Source: Alphaproteobacteria bacterium (lineage in GTDB: Bacteria; Pseudomonadota; Alphaproteobacteria; BOG-932; Roseiterribacteraceae). From it: 12,248 bases of DNA. Below the pieces are notes generated by a model. The model did no database searches. It saw only the letters and a program-made list of their open reading frames with translations, and had not been told where the DNA came from. The position numbers and the translations under genes were made by a program. Below, one piece after another: positions 1 to 6,294 of the stretch (its first letter is position 1; every line of letters starts with the position of its first letter). The stretch spans positions 1-12,248 of the forward strand of contig CAJCJC010000362.1 in assembly GCA_903970575.1 (NCBI GenBank), written 5' to 3'.

Positions 1-312
1 TATCGGGCCGTCGACCGGCGTGGCGTGAATAGGGGCGTCGCCGGCAAACGCGAGCGGCGGAGAGCGGCGGATCAAAGTCGTCGATTTTCCGTCGATCTCC
101 AGAACGATGCCAGCGCCGTCAAGGACGGACAATGTCCGGTCGATTCCAGGAAAGGTCGAAAAGGGGCCGGCCTCGACGACGCCGGCGATCGATATTCGCC
201 AGTCGAAATTATCGAGACCGGCGTCGCTCGGCGAGATGGCGATTTCCGTGGTCGAGCCGCCGCCGTTCTTCCACGGCATTCGGCGGTATTGGTCAGGTTG
301 GATGACGATCAT
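1..312 (-). CDS. hutD: HutD/Ves family protein, 3' end cut by the window
   Basis: The minus-strand frame from the ATG at 312-310 stays open to base 1 and gives 104 residues; the C-terminal part lies outside the window. The N-terminus carries the family hallmark RMPWKNGGGSTTEIA (about residues 11-25), followed by FDWRISIAGVVEAGPFSTFPGIDR, typical of HutD/Ves proteins. These are small cupin-fold proteins often found near histidine-utilisation genes; their biochemical role is poorly defined and no hut gene is visible here. A GAGGA ribosome site (319-323 on the plus strand) sits 6 nt before the ATG and supports this start. The same frame is also open upstream to base 486, through a remnant of another small gene, so a fused product is formally possible. 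I am confident of the family and cautious about the function. Confidence 0.85.
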   Translation of the reverse strand, partial: MIVIQPDQYRRMPWKNGGGSTTEIAISPSDAGLDNFDWRISIAGVVEAGPFSTFPGIDRTLSVLDGAGIVLEIDGKSTTLIRRSPPLAFAGDAPIHATPVDGPI

Positions 313-453
313 GGAGGGTCCTCGGACCAGGCGACGGTCCACGGCAACGAGGGATTCCGCCAACTTGTCCAGCTTCGCACTCTGAGTCTTGACCCGCTTC
401 TTAATCAGGATAATCGATTTAATTGCGTTGAGCGCATCGACCAGCGTGCTCGT
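313..453 (-). pseudogene. Remnant of a short coiled-coil protein gene, start codon lost
   Basis: In the same minus frame as hutD, the stretch reads STLVDALNAIKSI, then ILIKKRVKTQSAKLDKL, then AESLVAVDRRLVR. This heptad-rich, charged sequence resembles small coiled-coil proteins that follow RHH genes, and it looks coding rather than random. A good GAAGGA ribosome site (460-465) lies 6 nt before an ACG codon at 453-451, exactly where ATG would be expected. The frame is closed upstream by TGA at 489-487. ACG may serve as a weak start, or the start has been lost by a T-to-C change. The sequence after DRRLVR passes straight into the hutD start, so the 3' part also looks truncated. The family resemblance comes from memory; no function is assigned. 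Confidence 0.5.
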
Positions 454-647
454 TTCCGTTCCTTCGCCGCGAAATAAGCAAGTGCGTCATCCAACGCCCG
501 ATCCGCGCGATCGAGTTGTTCAAGGGTTTCGGCATGAGTTAAGGCAAAGACGTCCAGGAGCGCGCGCAACTCGGCCTCTTCCTTGCGCTCATCGTCAGCC
601 GCATCGTGACGAAGGATGGCGCGACGCACAAATTCCGAGGTCGACAT
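405..647 (-). CDS. Ribbon-helix-helix (CopG/antitoxin-like) protein, probably N-terminally broken
   Basis: The only canonical start in this frame is the ATG at 647-645, giving 80 residues starting MSTSEFVRRAILRHDAADD. This ATG falls inside the RHH fold. Upstream, the same frame reads TERLIVPISPSDKKAVEK then KARSRR, which is the DNA-contacting beta strand plus the first helix, back to a TAG at 743-741 with no ATG, GTG or TTG between. The visible 80-aa product would therefore lack the beta strand. RHH proteins of this type are small dimeric DNA-binding repressors or antitoxins, often self-regulating. The last 15 residues (after AAKERK) overlap the next gene's frame and look like readthrough past a lost TGA. 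The gene is either decayed or uses a rare start such as CTG at 710-708. I see no toxin gene beside it. Confidence 0.55.
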   Translation of the reverse strand: MSTSEFVRRAILRHDAADDERKEEAELRALLDVFALTHAETLEQLDRADRALDDALAYFAAKERKRARWSMRSTQLNRLS

Positions 648-740
648 GCGGCGCGACCTAGCTTTCTTCTCGACGGCTTTCTTATCGGACGGCGAAATCG
701 GGACGATCAGCCGTTCCGTAGCGAGCGCGGTCGTCGAAGC
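648..740 (-). other. In-frame upstream extension of the RHH gene without a usable start
   Basis: These 31 codons run directly into the RHH frame and encode ASTTALATERLIVPISPSD followed by KKAVEKKARSRR. This matches the expected beta strand and first helix of an RHH protein. The codon before them (743-741) is TAG. In the sequence TATAATAGGCTTCG, removing one A would give ATG GCT TCG in frame, so a single-base insertion at the start is one possible explanation. Translation from a non-canonical codon is another. Confidence 0.45.
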
Positions 741-742
741 CT

Positions 743-769
743 ATTATACATGTCTATGATCATGATCAA
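743..769 (-). promoter_or_regulatory. Putative promoter and palindromic operator of the RHH gene
   Basis: On the minus strand a perfect TATAAT (748-743) lies 15 nt after TTGATC (769-764), a plausible sigma-70-type pair with a short spacer. The perfect 12-bp palindrome TGATCATGATCA (757-768) overlaps the -35 hexamer. RHH proteins commonly repress their own promoter by binding such palindromes; that this one does so is inference. Transcription would start inside the upstream part of the RHH frame, which is unusual. Confidence 0.4.
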
Positions 770-818
770 AATAGGACGGAGGCAGGCGGGGCGCAAGCAA
801 TTCGGTAGACGCGGCTTC

Positions 819-1935
819 TTACCCCGCGGCTTCGTTCCCTCTCACCCGCGCCGCGAGCGAGGCGGCGAGGAAGTCGTCAATATCGCCGTCGAGGACGCCC
901 TGGGCGTTGCCCTTTTCGACGCCGGTACGGAGGTCCTTCACCATCTGGTAGGGCTGCATGACATACGAGCGGATCTGGTGGCCCCAGCCGATCTCGCTCT
1001 TCTCGCCCTGGAAAGCCGCGACTTCCTCTTCCCGCTTCTTCAGTTCCAACTCATAGAGACGCGCCTTCAGCATCGTCATCACCTTGGCGCGGTTCTGGTG
1101 TTGCGACCGTTCCTGCTGCGACGCCACGACGATGCCGGTCGGCAGGTGTGTGATGCGCACGGCGCTATCGGTCTTGTTGATGTGCTGGCCGCCGGCGCCG
1201 GATGCGCGATAGGTATCGACACGTAGATCCTTATCGTTGATCTCGATTTCGATATTGTCGTCGACCACCGGCCAGACTGTCACCGAAGCAAAACTGGTGT
1301 GACGACGGGCTTGGCTATCGAATGGCGATATACGGACCAGCCGGTGAACCCCGGACTCGGTCTTCAGCCAACCATAGGCGTTCGGGCCCGAGACCTGGAT
1401 AGTGCAGGATTTTATCCCCGCCTCCTCTCCCTCGGACTCATCGATCATCAAAAGTTTGTAATCGTGCTGCTCTCCCCAGCGCGAATACATGCGCAGGAGA
1501 ATTTCAGCCCAATCCTGAGCCTCCGTGCCGCCAGCGCCAGCGTTTACTTCCAGAAAACAATCGTTCTGGTCCGCTTCGCCGGATAGGAGACTCTCAAGCT
1601 CCTTCTTGGCGGCGTATTCCTTGAGTTTGGCGAGGGCGGAATGAGCTTCGTCGACGATTGAAGATTCCCCTTCAGCCTCGCCAAGTTCGATCATGCCAAG
1701 GTTGTCCGCAAGATCGCGCTCGATCCCGCGGACAGCCTGAATGCGCTGGTCGAGTTGGGTGCGCTCTCGCATCAGCGCCTGCGCCTTGGCGGCATCATTC
1801 CAGATCGCCGAATCCTCGGCGAGCGCGTTCAGCTCGGAAAGCCGCCGGAGAGCGTTTTCCCAGTCAAAGATGCCTCCTCAGCAACGTCAACGACCTTTCG
1901 ATGTCGTCGGCGATCGCCTGAATTTCCGCGCGCAT
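819..1935 (-). CDS. prfB: Peptide chain release factor 2, with programmed +1 frameshift
   Basis: RF2 reads UGA and UAA stop codons and triggers peptide release on the ribosome. The gene starts at ATG 1935-1933 and encodes 23 codons ([15 protein letters not shown]...LLRRHL). It then meets an in-frame TGA at 1866-1864 and continues in the +1 frame from GAC (1865-1863) to TAA at 821-819. The joined product is 371 residues, the usual RF2 length. The stop-recognition tripeptide SPF falls at about residues 203-205 ([12 protein letters not shown]), and the catalytic GGQ at about 248-250 ([15 protein letters not shown]), nearly the E. coli positions. Without the shift an ORF caller would report only a 317-aa internal piece from 1772. 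The DJ-1-like gene ends 25 nt upstream on the same strand, so the two may be co-transcribed. The frameshift makes RF2 level self-regulating. Confidence 0.96.
1863..1878 (-). promoter_or_regulatory. prfB: prfB programmed +1 frameshift site
   Basis: The minus strand reads AGGAGG CAT CTT TGA C. An internal Shine-Dalgarno-like AGGAGG (1878-1873) lies 3 nt before the slippery CTT (1869-1867), which is followed by UGA C. This is the classical RF2 frameshift arrangement: scarce RF2 makes the ribosome pause at UGA and slip forward one base to GAC. The spacing equals that of E. coli prfB. Confidence 0.95.
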
Positions 1936-1960
1936 TCCGTCGGTTCCGCTTTATATCGCC

Positions 1961-2518
1961 TTACGCGGCGTCGCGTACCTGTTCCTGACCCAGGAACAGA
2001 TTCGTCATTTCAGCAATAAACGCTGGCATATCGGCGCCATCCGTCGTGAGCATGTTGCCACTGAGATGTATCGGCTCCTCCGACCAAATCGCCTGCGCCG
2101 CCTCAAGCGCGGCGCGGCTCTCGACGGAACCCGTCACCGACAATCCCTGCGCGCGATCGGCGATCACAAGAACCTCGACGCCATGCCCGATCAGCGCCAC
2201 GGGCTTTTGATCGTCTACGAAGGCCGAAACGATCCTCTTCGTATGCGGGGTTTGTGCGAGCTTAACGAGGCTGCGCGCGCCGCCCGGAACGATTAGCATG
2301 TCGTAATCAGCGGACAACATGGACGAAATTTGCGCGTCGACCGGGAAGTAATGACCCCAGGAATCGCCGTGCCATCCATTGGCGAGGCCTTCCGGGCCAA
2401 CCAGCTTGACCGTGGCTCCAAGGTTAAGAAGAGCCTTCTGCGGCTCGGTCATCTGAATCTCTTCAAAACCGCTGGCGATCAGCACAGCGATTTTCTTTCC
2501 GGCGAGCGGTTTTTGCAT
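1961..2518 (-). CDS. DJ-1/PfpI-family protein lacking the nucleophile cysteine
   Basis: This is a 185-residue single-domain protein of the DJ-1/PfpI class (flavodoxin-like alpha/beta sandwich). The N-terminus KKIAVLIASGFEEIQMTEP carries the conserved Glu (19 or 20). YDMLIVPGG (about 72-80) is the usual central strand and loop. The nucleophile elbow, normally a CHG-type motif, reads ALIGHGVEVL, so residue 111 is Gly instead of Cys and His112 is kept. The protein contains no cysteine anywhere. Family members act as proteases, glyoxalase/deglycase-like enzymes, chaperones or stress proteins; this one cannot use the standard Cys chemistry, so a non-enzymatic or different role is likely. AGGA (plus-strand 2526-2529) lies 7 nt before the ATG and supports the start. 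It lies 25 nt upstream of prfB on the same strand. Confidence 0.85.
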   Translation of the reverse strand: MQKPLAGKKIAVLIASGFEEIQMTEPQKALLNLGATVKLVGPEGLANGWHGDSWGHYFPVDAQISSMLSADYDMLIVPGGARSLVKLAQTPHTKRIVSAFVDDQKPVALIGHGVEVLVIADRAQGLSVTGSVESRAALEAAQAIWSEEPIHLSGNMLTTDGADMPAFIAEMTNLFLGQEQVRDAA

Positions 2519-2802
2519 GTGTATATCCTATGGCTGGGCGACGGACCCATAAAGCAGCCAGCCGCGCGTCTATCGCTTGGATTCAGCTATGGCATGATGA
2601 CCGCCATCGGGCGGAGACAATGCCGAACGTGATCTGTGCGAGGAATGATCACGATCTTATATCGGATCAGTGTGAGGGAACATACGCACGAAGCCGTCGA
2701 AGTCAATGCGCGCGGCGCTTGATTTTCGCGCCGCGCGGGAATGACACGTATGCGGGCCGCATGGCGCGGTCCGTCGCCTGCGATTGCCCCCTTTCGACAC
2801 GC
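2519..2802. other. Intergenic region between aceA and the DJ-1-like gene
   Basis: These 284 bases hold no convincing gene on either strand. They contain the strong GC hairpin listed separately and, on the minus strand, a TATAAG (2661-2656) that could be a -10 box for the DJ-1-like gene, although no good -35 lies at the right distance. The aceA 3' untranslated region and the DJ-1-gene promoter presumably both fall here. Confidence 0.5.
2709..2737. terminator. Strong GC hairpin downstream of aceA, possible terminator
   Basis: A perfect 10-bp inverted repeat (arm CGCGCGGCGC at 2709-2718, complement at 2728-2737) encloses a 9-nt loop. It lies 65 nt past the aceA stop. No T-tract follows on the minus strand, so it is not a textbook intrinsic terminator. 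It could protect the aceA mRNA 3' end, work with Rho, or be a dispersed palindromic repeat. Confidence 0.4.
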
Positions 2803-4083
2803 CTAGTGGAACTGCGATTCCTCGGTCGAGTCCTTCAGCGCCGTCGTGGACGATTCACCGCCGGAAATCGCCATCGAGACGGCGTCGAAATAGCCGGTCC
2901 CAACCTCTCGCTGATGTTTTACCGCAGTGAAACCCAGCTTTTCAGCCGCGAATTCCTTTTGCTGCAATTCGGAATACGCCGCCATGCCACGCTCGGCGTA
3001 ACCCTTCGCCAATTCGAACGTCGTGTAGTTTAGGTTGTGAAAGCTCGCTAGGGTCACGAACTGGAATTTATAGCCCATGGCTCCAAGCTCCTTCTGGAAA
3101 TTGGCGATCGTCGCCTCGTCCAGATTCGCCTTCCAGTTGAACGAAGGCGAGCAGTTATACGCCATCAGCTTGCCTGGAAACTCCTTCTGGATCGCTTCGG
3201 CGAAACGGCGAGCGTCCTTAAGATCGGGCTTGGAGGTTTCCCACCACAACAAATCGGCGTATGGCGCATAAGCGAGACCGCGCTCGATGCAATAATCGAC
3301 GCCGCGCCCGGGCTTGATCCGATAGAATCCTTCGCTCGTTCGGTCATCGCGGTCGATGAAGGGATGATCTCGTTCATCCACGTCCGACGTGATAAGCTGA
3401 GCCGCCTCGGCGTCTGTGCGCGCCACCACGAGTGTCGACGTTCCACACACATCCGCGCCCAGCCTGGCCGCGTTCAGTGTCCGGATGAAACCGGAAATCG
3501 GCACCAGCACTTTGCCGCCCAAATGGCCGCATTTCTTTTCGCTGGCGAGTTGATCCTCGAAATGGACCGCGGCGGCGCCAGCCTCAATCATCGCCTTCAT
3601 CAATTCGAAGGCATTGAGCGGGCCACCGAAACCGGCTTCGGCGTCGGCCACGATCGGGGCGAAGAAATTCACGTCGCCCTTGCCCTCCATGTGCTGAATC
3701 TGGTCGGCGCGTTGCAGCGCCTGATTGATGCGCTTGACGACCGCGGGCACCGAATTCGCCGGGTAGAGGCTCTGGTCTGGATACATCTGTCCGGCCAGGT
3801 TGGCGTCGGCCGCTACCTGCCAGCCCGACAGATAGATAGCCTCAAGCCCGGCCTTGACCATCTGCATGGCCTGATTGCCGGTAAACGCCCCTAGCGCGGC
3901 CACGAACGGCCTTGTATGAAGCAAATTCCAAAGACGCTTCGCGCCGAGTTCAGCCAGCGTGTACTCGATTTTCACCGATCCACGCAGCCGCTCGACGTCA
4001 GCCATCGTATAGTCGCGCGTAATGCCAGCCCATCGTTCAGGAGCCAACGTTAAAGCCTTATCACTCTCATCGAATGGGCTCAT
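2803..4083 (-). CDS. aceA: Isocitrate lyase
   Basis: This enzyme splits isocitrate into glyoxylate and succinate, the first glyoxylate-shunt step, needed for growth on acetate or fatty acids; it acts in the cytoplasm. From ATG 4083-4081 the product is 426 residues ([20 protein letters not shown]...), the normal size. The catalytic motif KKCGHLGGK gives the active-site Cys at about residue 185. [27 protein letters not shown], the NCSPSFNW block and the C-terminal SQFH-type ending are all typical. A TTG seven codons upstream (4104) keeps the frame open, but the ATG with a weak GGTGG before it fits the family better. No malate synthase is visible nearby. The imelysin gene is divergent; their short gap contains repeated 9-mers that may be regulatory. 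Confidence 0.96.
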   Translation of the reverse strand: MSPFDESDKALTLAPERWAGITRDYTMADVERLRGSVKIEYTLAELGAKRLWNLLHTRPFVAALGAFTGNQAMQMVKAGLEAIYLSGWQVAADANLAGQMYPDQSLYPANSVPAVVKRINQALQRADQIQHMEGKGDVNFFAPIVADAEAGFGGPLNAFELMKAMIEAGAAAVHFEDQLASEKKCGHLGGKVLVPISGFIRTLNAARLGADVCGTSTLVVARTDAEAAQLITSDVDERDHPFIDRDDRTSEGFYRIKPGRGVDYCIERGLAYAPYADLLWWETSKPDLKDARRFAEAIQKEFPGKLMAYNCSPSFNWKANLDEATIANFQKELGAMGYKFQFVTLASFHNLNYTTFELAKGYAERGMAAYSELQQKEFAAEKLGFTAVKHQREVGTGYFDAVSMAISGGESSTTALKDSTEESQFH

Positions 4084-4112
4084 TTCACCACCGTCATGTT
4101 GCAATGCACAAT

Positions 4113-4192
4113 AATCAACCCTTACGCCGTTCCGGATACCGAATCAACCCCCGGACCCAGGGAACGAGGTCATTGAATTACAAAATCAACCC
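4113..4192. repeat. Three direct copies of the 9-mer AATCAACCC between aceA and the imelysin gene
   Basis: Exact AATCAACCC occurs at 4113-4121, 4142-4150 and 4184-4192, all in the same orientation (start-to-start distances 29 and 42 bases). The first two lie upstream of both divergent genes; the third is inside the proposed imelysin leader sequence. On the aceA strand each copy reads GGGTTGATT. Multiple spaced copies beside a carbon-regulated gene suggest binding sites for a regulator, but I do not recognise the motif. Confidence 0.5.
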
Positions 4193-5435
4193 AAAAATAA
4201 GCACTTTTGTTTCTATTTTTGTCGTTTATTTAGCAATAAACTCAGCTTTTGCTATTTCCTCAACAGTTTTCGCAGCCAGCCAAGCACCAAGCCCGGCGGG
4301 CGGGAGAGCGATGATTTACCGCCTTCCGGGCACGGACCGGCGCCCGTATAACTATGACGCCAAATCCGAAATTCAGGGTTACATGCAGTTGGTCGGCGAT
4401 AGTTACGCGACGGCTTTGACCGATGCGCTGGCTATGAAAACGGCGATCGATGGATTGTTGGCTAAGCCGGGCGACGATACGTTGGCGCATGCCAGGGATA
4501 GCTGGGTCAGCGCAAGACGCTCCTGGGAACAAACTGAAGCCTTCCGCTTCTACGACGGGCCGATCGACGCCACCGACACTGGACCCGGACCCGGTCAGCG
4601 CATGGATGGATGGCCGCTCAACCCAGCGGCGATCGATTATGTCGACAACAATCCGACCGCAGGCATCATTAACGACATGAAGCAGGCGCTGACGCGCCCC
4701 ACCCTGCTTGGGCGCGAAACGCAGCCCGGACCCAACCGCGCGGTGACAACCGGATGGCACGCCGTCGAGTTCCTTCTCTGGGGCCAGCAGACCAATGCGC
4801 CAGGGGAACCGGGAGACCGCCCCGTCACCGACTTCCTGCCCGGGCAGCCGAACAACGACCGCCGGCGCGCTTATCTCAAACTGGTCAGCGATCTACTGAT
4901 CGAGGATATGCGTTATCTGGTCGAATCCTGGGATCCCAAGAATCGTAATGTCTATGCCGGGGCGTTTCGCCTACTTAATCAGCGCGAGGCGCTGGGCAGA
5001 ATCCTGAATGGCGTCGCATTGCTGGCGGACCAGGAACTAGCGACTACGAGGCTGGCGGATGCGCTGGATTCAGGCAGCCGACAATCGCTCACCTCGCCGT
5101 TCAGCGAAACCAGCTATCAGGATCTCGTCTTCGCCTTACGCGGAATCCGCAACGTGTGGACCGGCGACCAAGGGGGTGAAACCCGTCCTGGCCTGGATAT
5201 TCTGGTCGGCCGCGTCGACCCACCCTTGGCGCAAAAAATCCTGCACGCGCTCGACCATGCCGAGGGGTCGATCGCCGCGCTCAGAACCCCGCTGGACCGT
5301 GAAACGCTACCCGCGCCGCCTAACTCTCCACCGCGCCAAGACGCCGAACGCGCCATCGCCGATTTGAAGCGCCTCGCCAGCCTGATTCGCGACGCGGGCG
5401 TTAAGCTGGGGGTACAGGTCTTCCTGCCCAACTAA
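4173..5435 (+). CDS. Imelysin-family periplasmic protein (IrpA-like)
   Basis: Imelysins (M75 family) are periplasmic or surface helical-bundle proteins linked to iron uptake or sensing; peptidase activity is doubtful for many. The signature GxHxxE is seen as GWHAVEFLLWGQ (about residues 194-205 of 420). Supporting motifs are WEQTEAFRFYDGPID, the region around AAIDYVDNNPTAGIIN, and FSETSYQDLVFALRGIRNVWTG. I chose a TTG start at 4173 with AGGGA (4159-4163) before it. It gives a clear signal peptide: NYKINPK, hydrophobic core STFVSIFVVYLAINSAFA, and Ala-rich cleavage choices near VFA-AS. The frame is open back to 4074, and ATG 4104 and ATG 4311 are alternative starts; the last would remove the signal peptide. 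The leader-coding DNA is much more AT-rich than the rest of the gene. It is divergent from aceA and convergent with nadC. Confidence 0.85.
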   Translation: MNYKINPKISTFVSIFVVYLAINSAFAISSTVFAASQAPSPAGGRAMIYRLPGTDRRPYNYDAKSEIQGYMQLVGDSYATALTDALAMKTAIDGLLAKPGDDTLAHARDSWVSARRSWEQTEAFRFYDGPIDATDTGPGPGQRMDGWPLNPAAIDYVDNNPTAGIINDMKQALTRPTLLGRETQPGPNRAVTTGWHAVEFLLWGQQTNAPGEPGDRPVTDFLPGQPNNDRRRAYLKLVSDLLIEDMRYLVESWDPKNRNVYAGAFRLLNQREALGRILNGVALLADQELATTRLADALDSGSRQSLTSPFSETSYQDLVFALRGIRNVWTGDQGGETRPGLDILVGRVDPPLAQKILHALDHAEGSIAALRTPLDRETLPAPPNSPPRQDAERAIADLKRLASLIRDAGVKLGVQVFLPN

Positions 5436-5447
5436 GCCTGGATTAGT

Positions 5448-6287
5448 CTAGACGTCGAAATCGAGCGCGATATCTAAGGACGGCGCGCTGTGGGTCAAGC
5501 GGCCGACGGATATGACGTCAACCCCGCTGGCGGCGATCGCGGCGACAAGTTCAATCGAAACGCCGCCCGACGCCTCCGCGATGGCCCGCCCGGCGATCAT
5601 GCGGACAGCGTCAGCCAGCATGGACGGGTCCATGTTATCAAGCAGCACAACGTCAACCCCGGCGCCGAGCGCCTCCTCAATCTGATCGAGACGGTCGACC
5701 TCGCAGCAGATTTTCACCATATGGCCGGCCGCGTTTTTCAGCCGGCGAACAGCCGGGGCGATTCCGCCGGCGGCCACCACGTGATTGTCTTTGATCATCG
5801 CCCCGTCATCCAGGGCGAAGCGGTGATTAGCGCCGCCGCCCATGCGCACCGCGTATTTCTCGAAAACGCGCAATCCGGGCAGTGTCTTTCGCGTATCGAC
5901 GATCCGCGCTTTACGTCCGGCAGCCGCATCCACGTACCGTCTTGTCAGCGTGGCGATTCCCGACAGATGGGTCATGAAATTGAGCGCGACGCGTTCAGCC
6001 GAAAGAAGCGCACGCGCACGGCCCGAGATTCGCGCGATTGCGTCACCCCGCCCGACGGCTTGCCCATCCACAACCACGGCTTCGAACTTGACGTCGCAGT
6101 CGAGCGCCCGGAAGGCGGCCTCGGCCAGATCGAGCCCGGCGATAATTCCAGCCTCCCGCGCGACTAGGGAGCCGGACGCCATCGCGGATTCGTCGATCAG
6201 CGCATCGGTGGTGATGTCGCCGCGACCGATATCCTCCGCCAGGGCGCGGACGACCGCCTCGCGCACCAGATAGCCCGGAAGGTTCAC
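5448..6287 (-). CDS. nadC: Nicotinate-nucleotide diphosphorylase (quinolinate phosphoribosyltransferase)
   Basis: The enzyme converts quinolinate and PRPP into nicotinate mononucleotide, CO2 and pyrophosphate in de novo NAD synthesis. Diagnostic motifs are DITTDAL, SAERVALNFMTHLSGIAT, DTRKTLPGLR, the RMGGGANHRFALDD block continuing GAMIKDNH, KICCEVDRLDQIEEAL, VVLLDNM, and EASGGVSIE near the C-terminus. I prefer the GTG start at 6287-6285 (VNLPGYLVREAVV, 279 aa). It has GAGGA (6292-6296 on the plus strand) 4 nt upstream, which overlaps the nadA stop and implies translational coupling. A TTG at 6314 would give 288 residues and a 20-bp overlap with nadA. It follows nadA directly in one operon; nadB or an aspartate dehydrogenase is not in the window. 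Confidence 0.95.
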   Translation of the reverse strand: MNLPGYLVREAVVRALAEDIGRGDITTDALIDESAMASGSLVAREAGIIAGLDLAEAAFRALDCDVKFEAVVVDGQAVGRGDAIARISGRARALLSAERVALNFMTHLSGIATLTRRYVDAAAGRKARIVDTRKTLPGLRVFEKYAVRMGGGANHRFALDDGAMIKDNHVVAAGGIAPAVRRLKNAAGHMVKICCEVDRLDQIEEALGAGVDVVLLDNMDPSMLADAVRMIAGRAIAEASGGVSIELVAAIAASGVDVISVGRLTHSAPSLDIALDFDV

Positions 6288-6294
6288 GAAATCC

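Noticed and set aside
25..477. A 150-codon plus-strand frame opposite hutD and the RHH gene
   Set aside because: The minus strand encodes clear HutD and RHH sequence here; the plus frame is a low-complexity Arg/Asp-rich shadow.
405..780. A complete toxin-antitoxin system
   Set aside because: The RHH protein is antitoxin-like, but the neighbouring remnant is a coiled-coil protein with no toxin motif, and both genes lack proper starts.
2649..2670. A weak dyad TGATC ... GATCA upstream of the DJ-1-like gene
   Set aside because: The arms are only 5 bp with a long centre, and no promoter with correct spacing accompanies it; chance is a sufficient explanation.
5428..5452. Possible terminator between the convergent imelysin and nadC genes
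   Set aside because: Only a 4-bp CTAA/TTAG dyad is present, with no T-tract; too weak to call.
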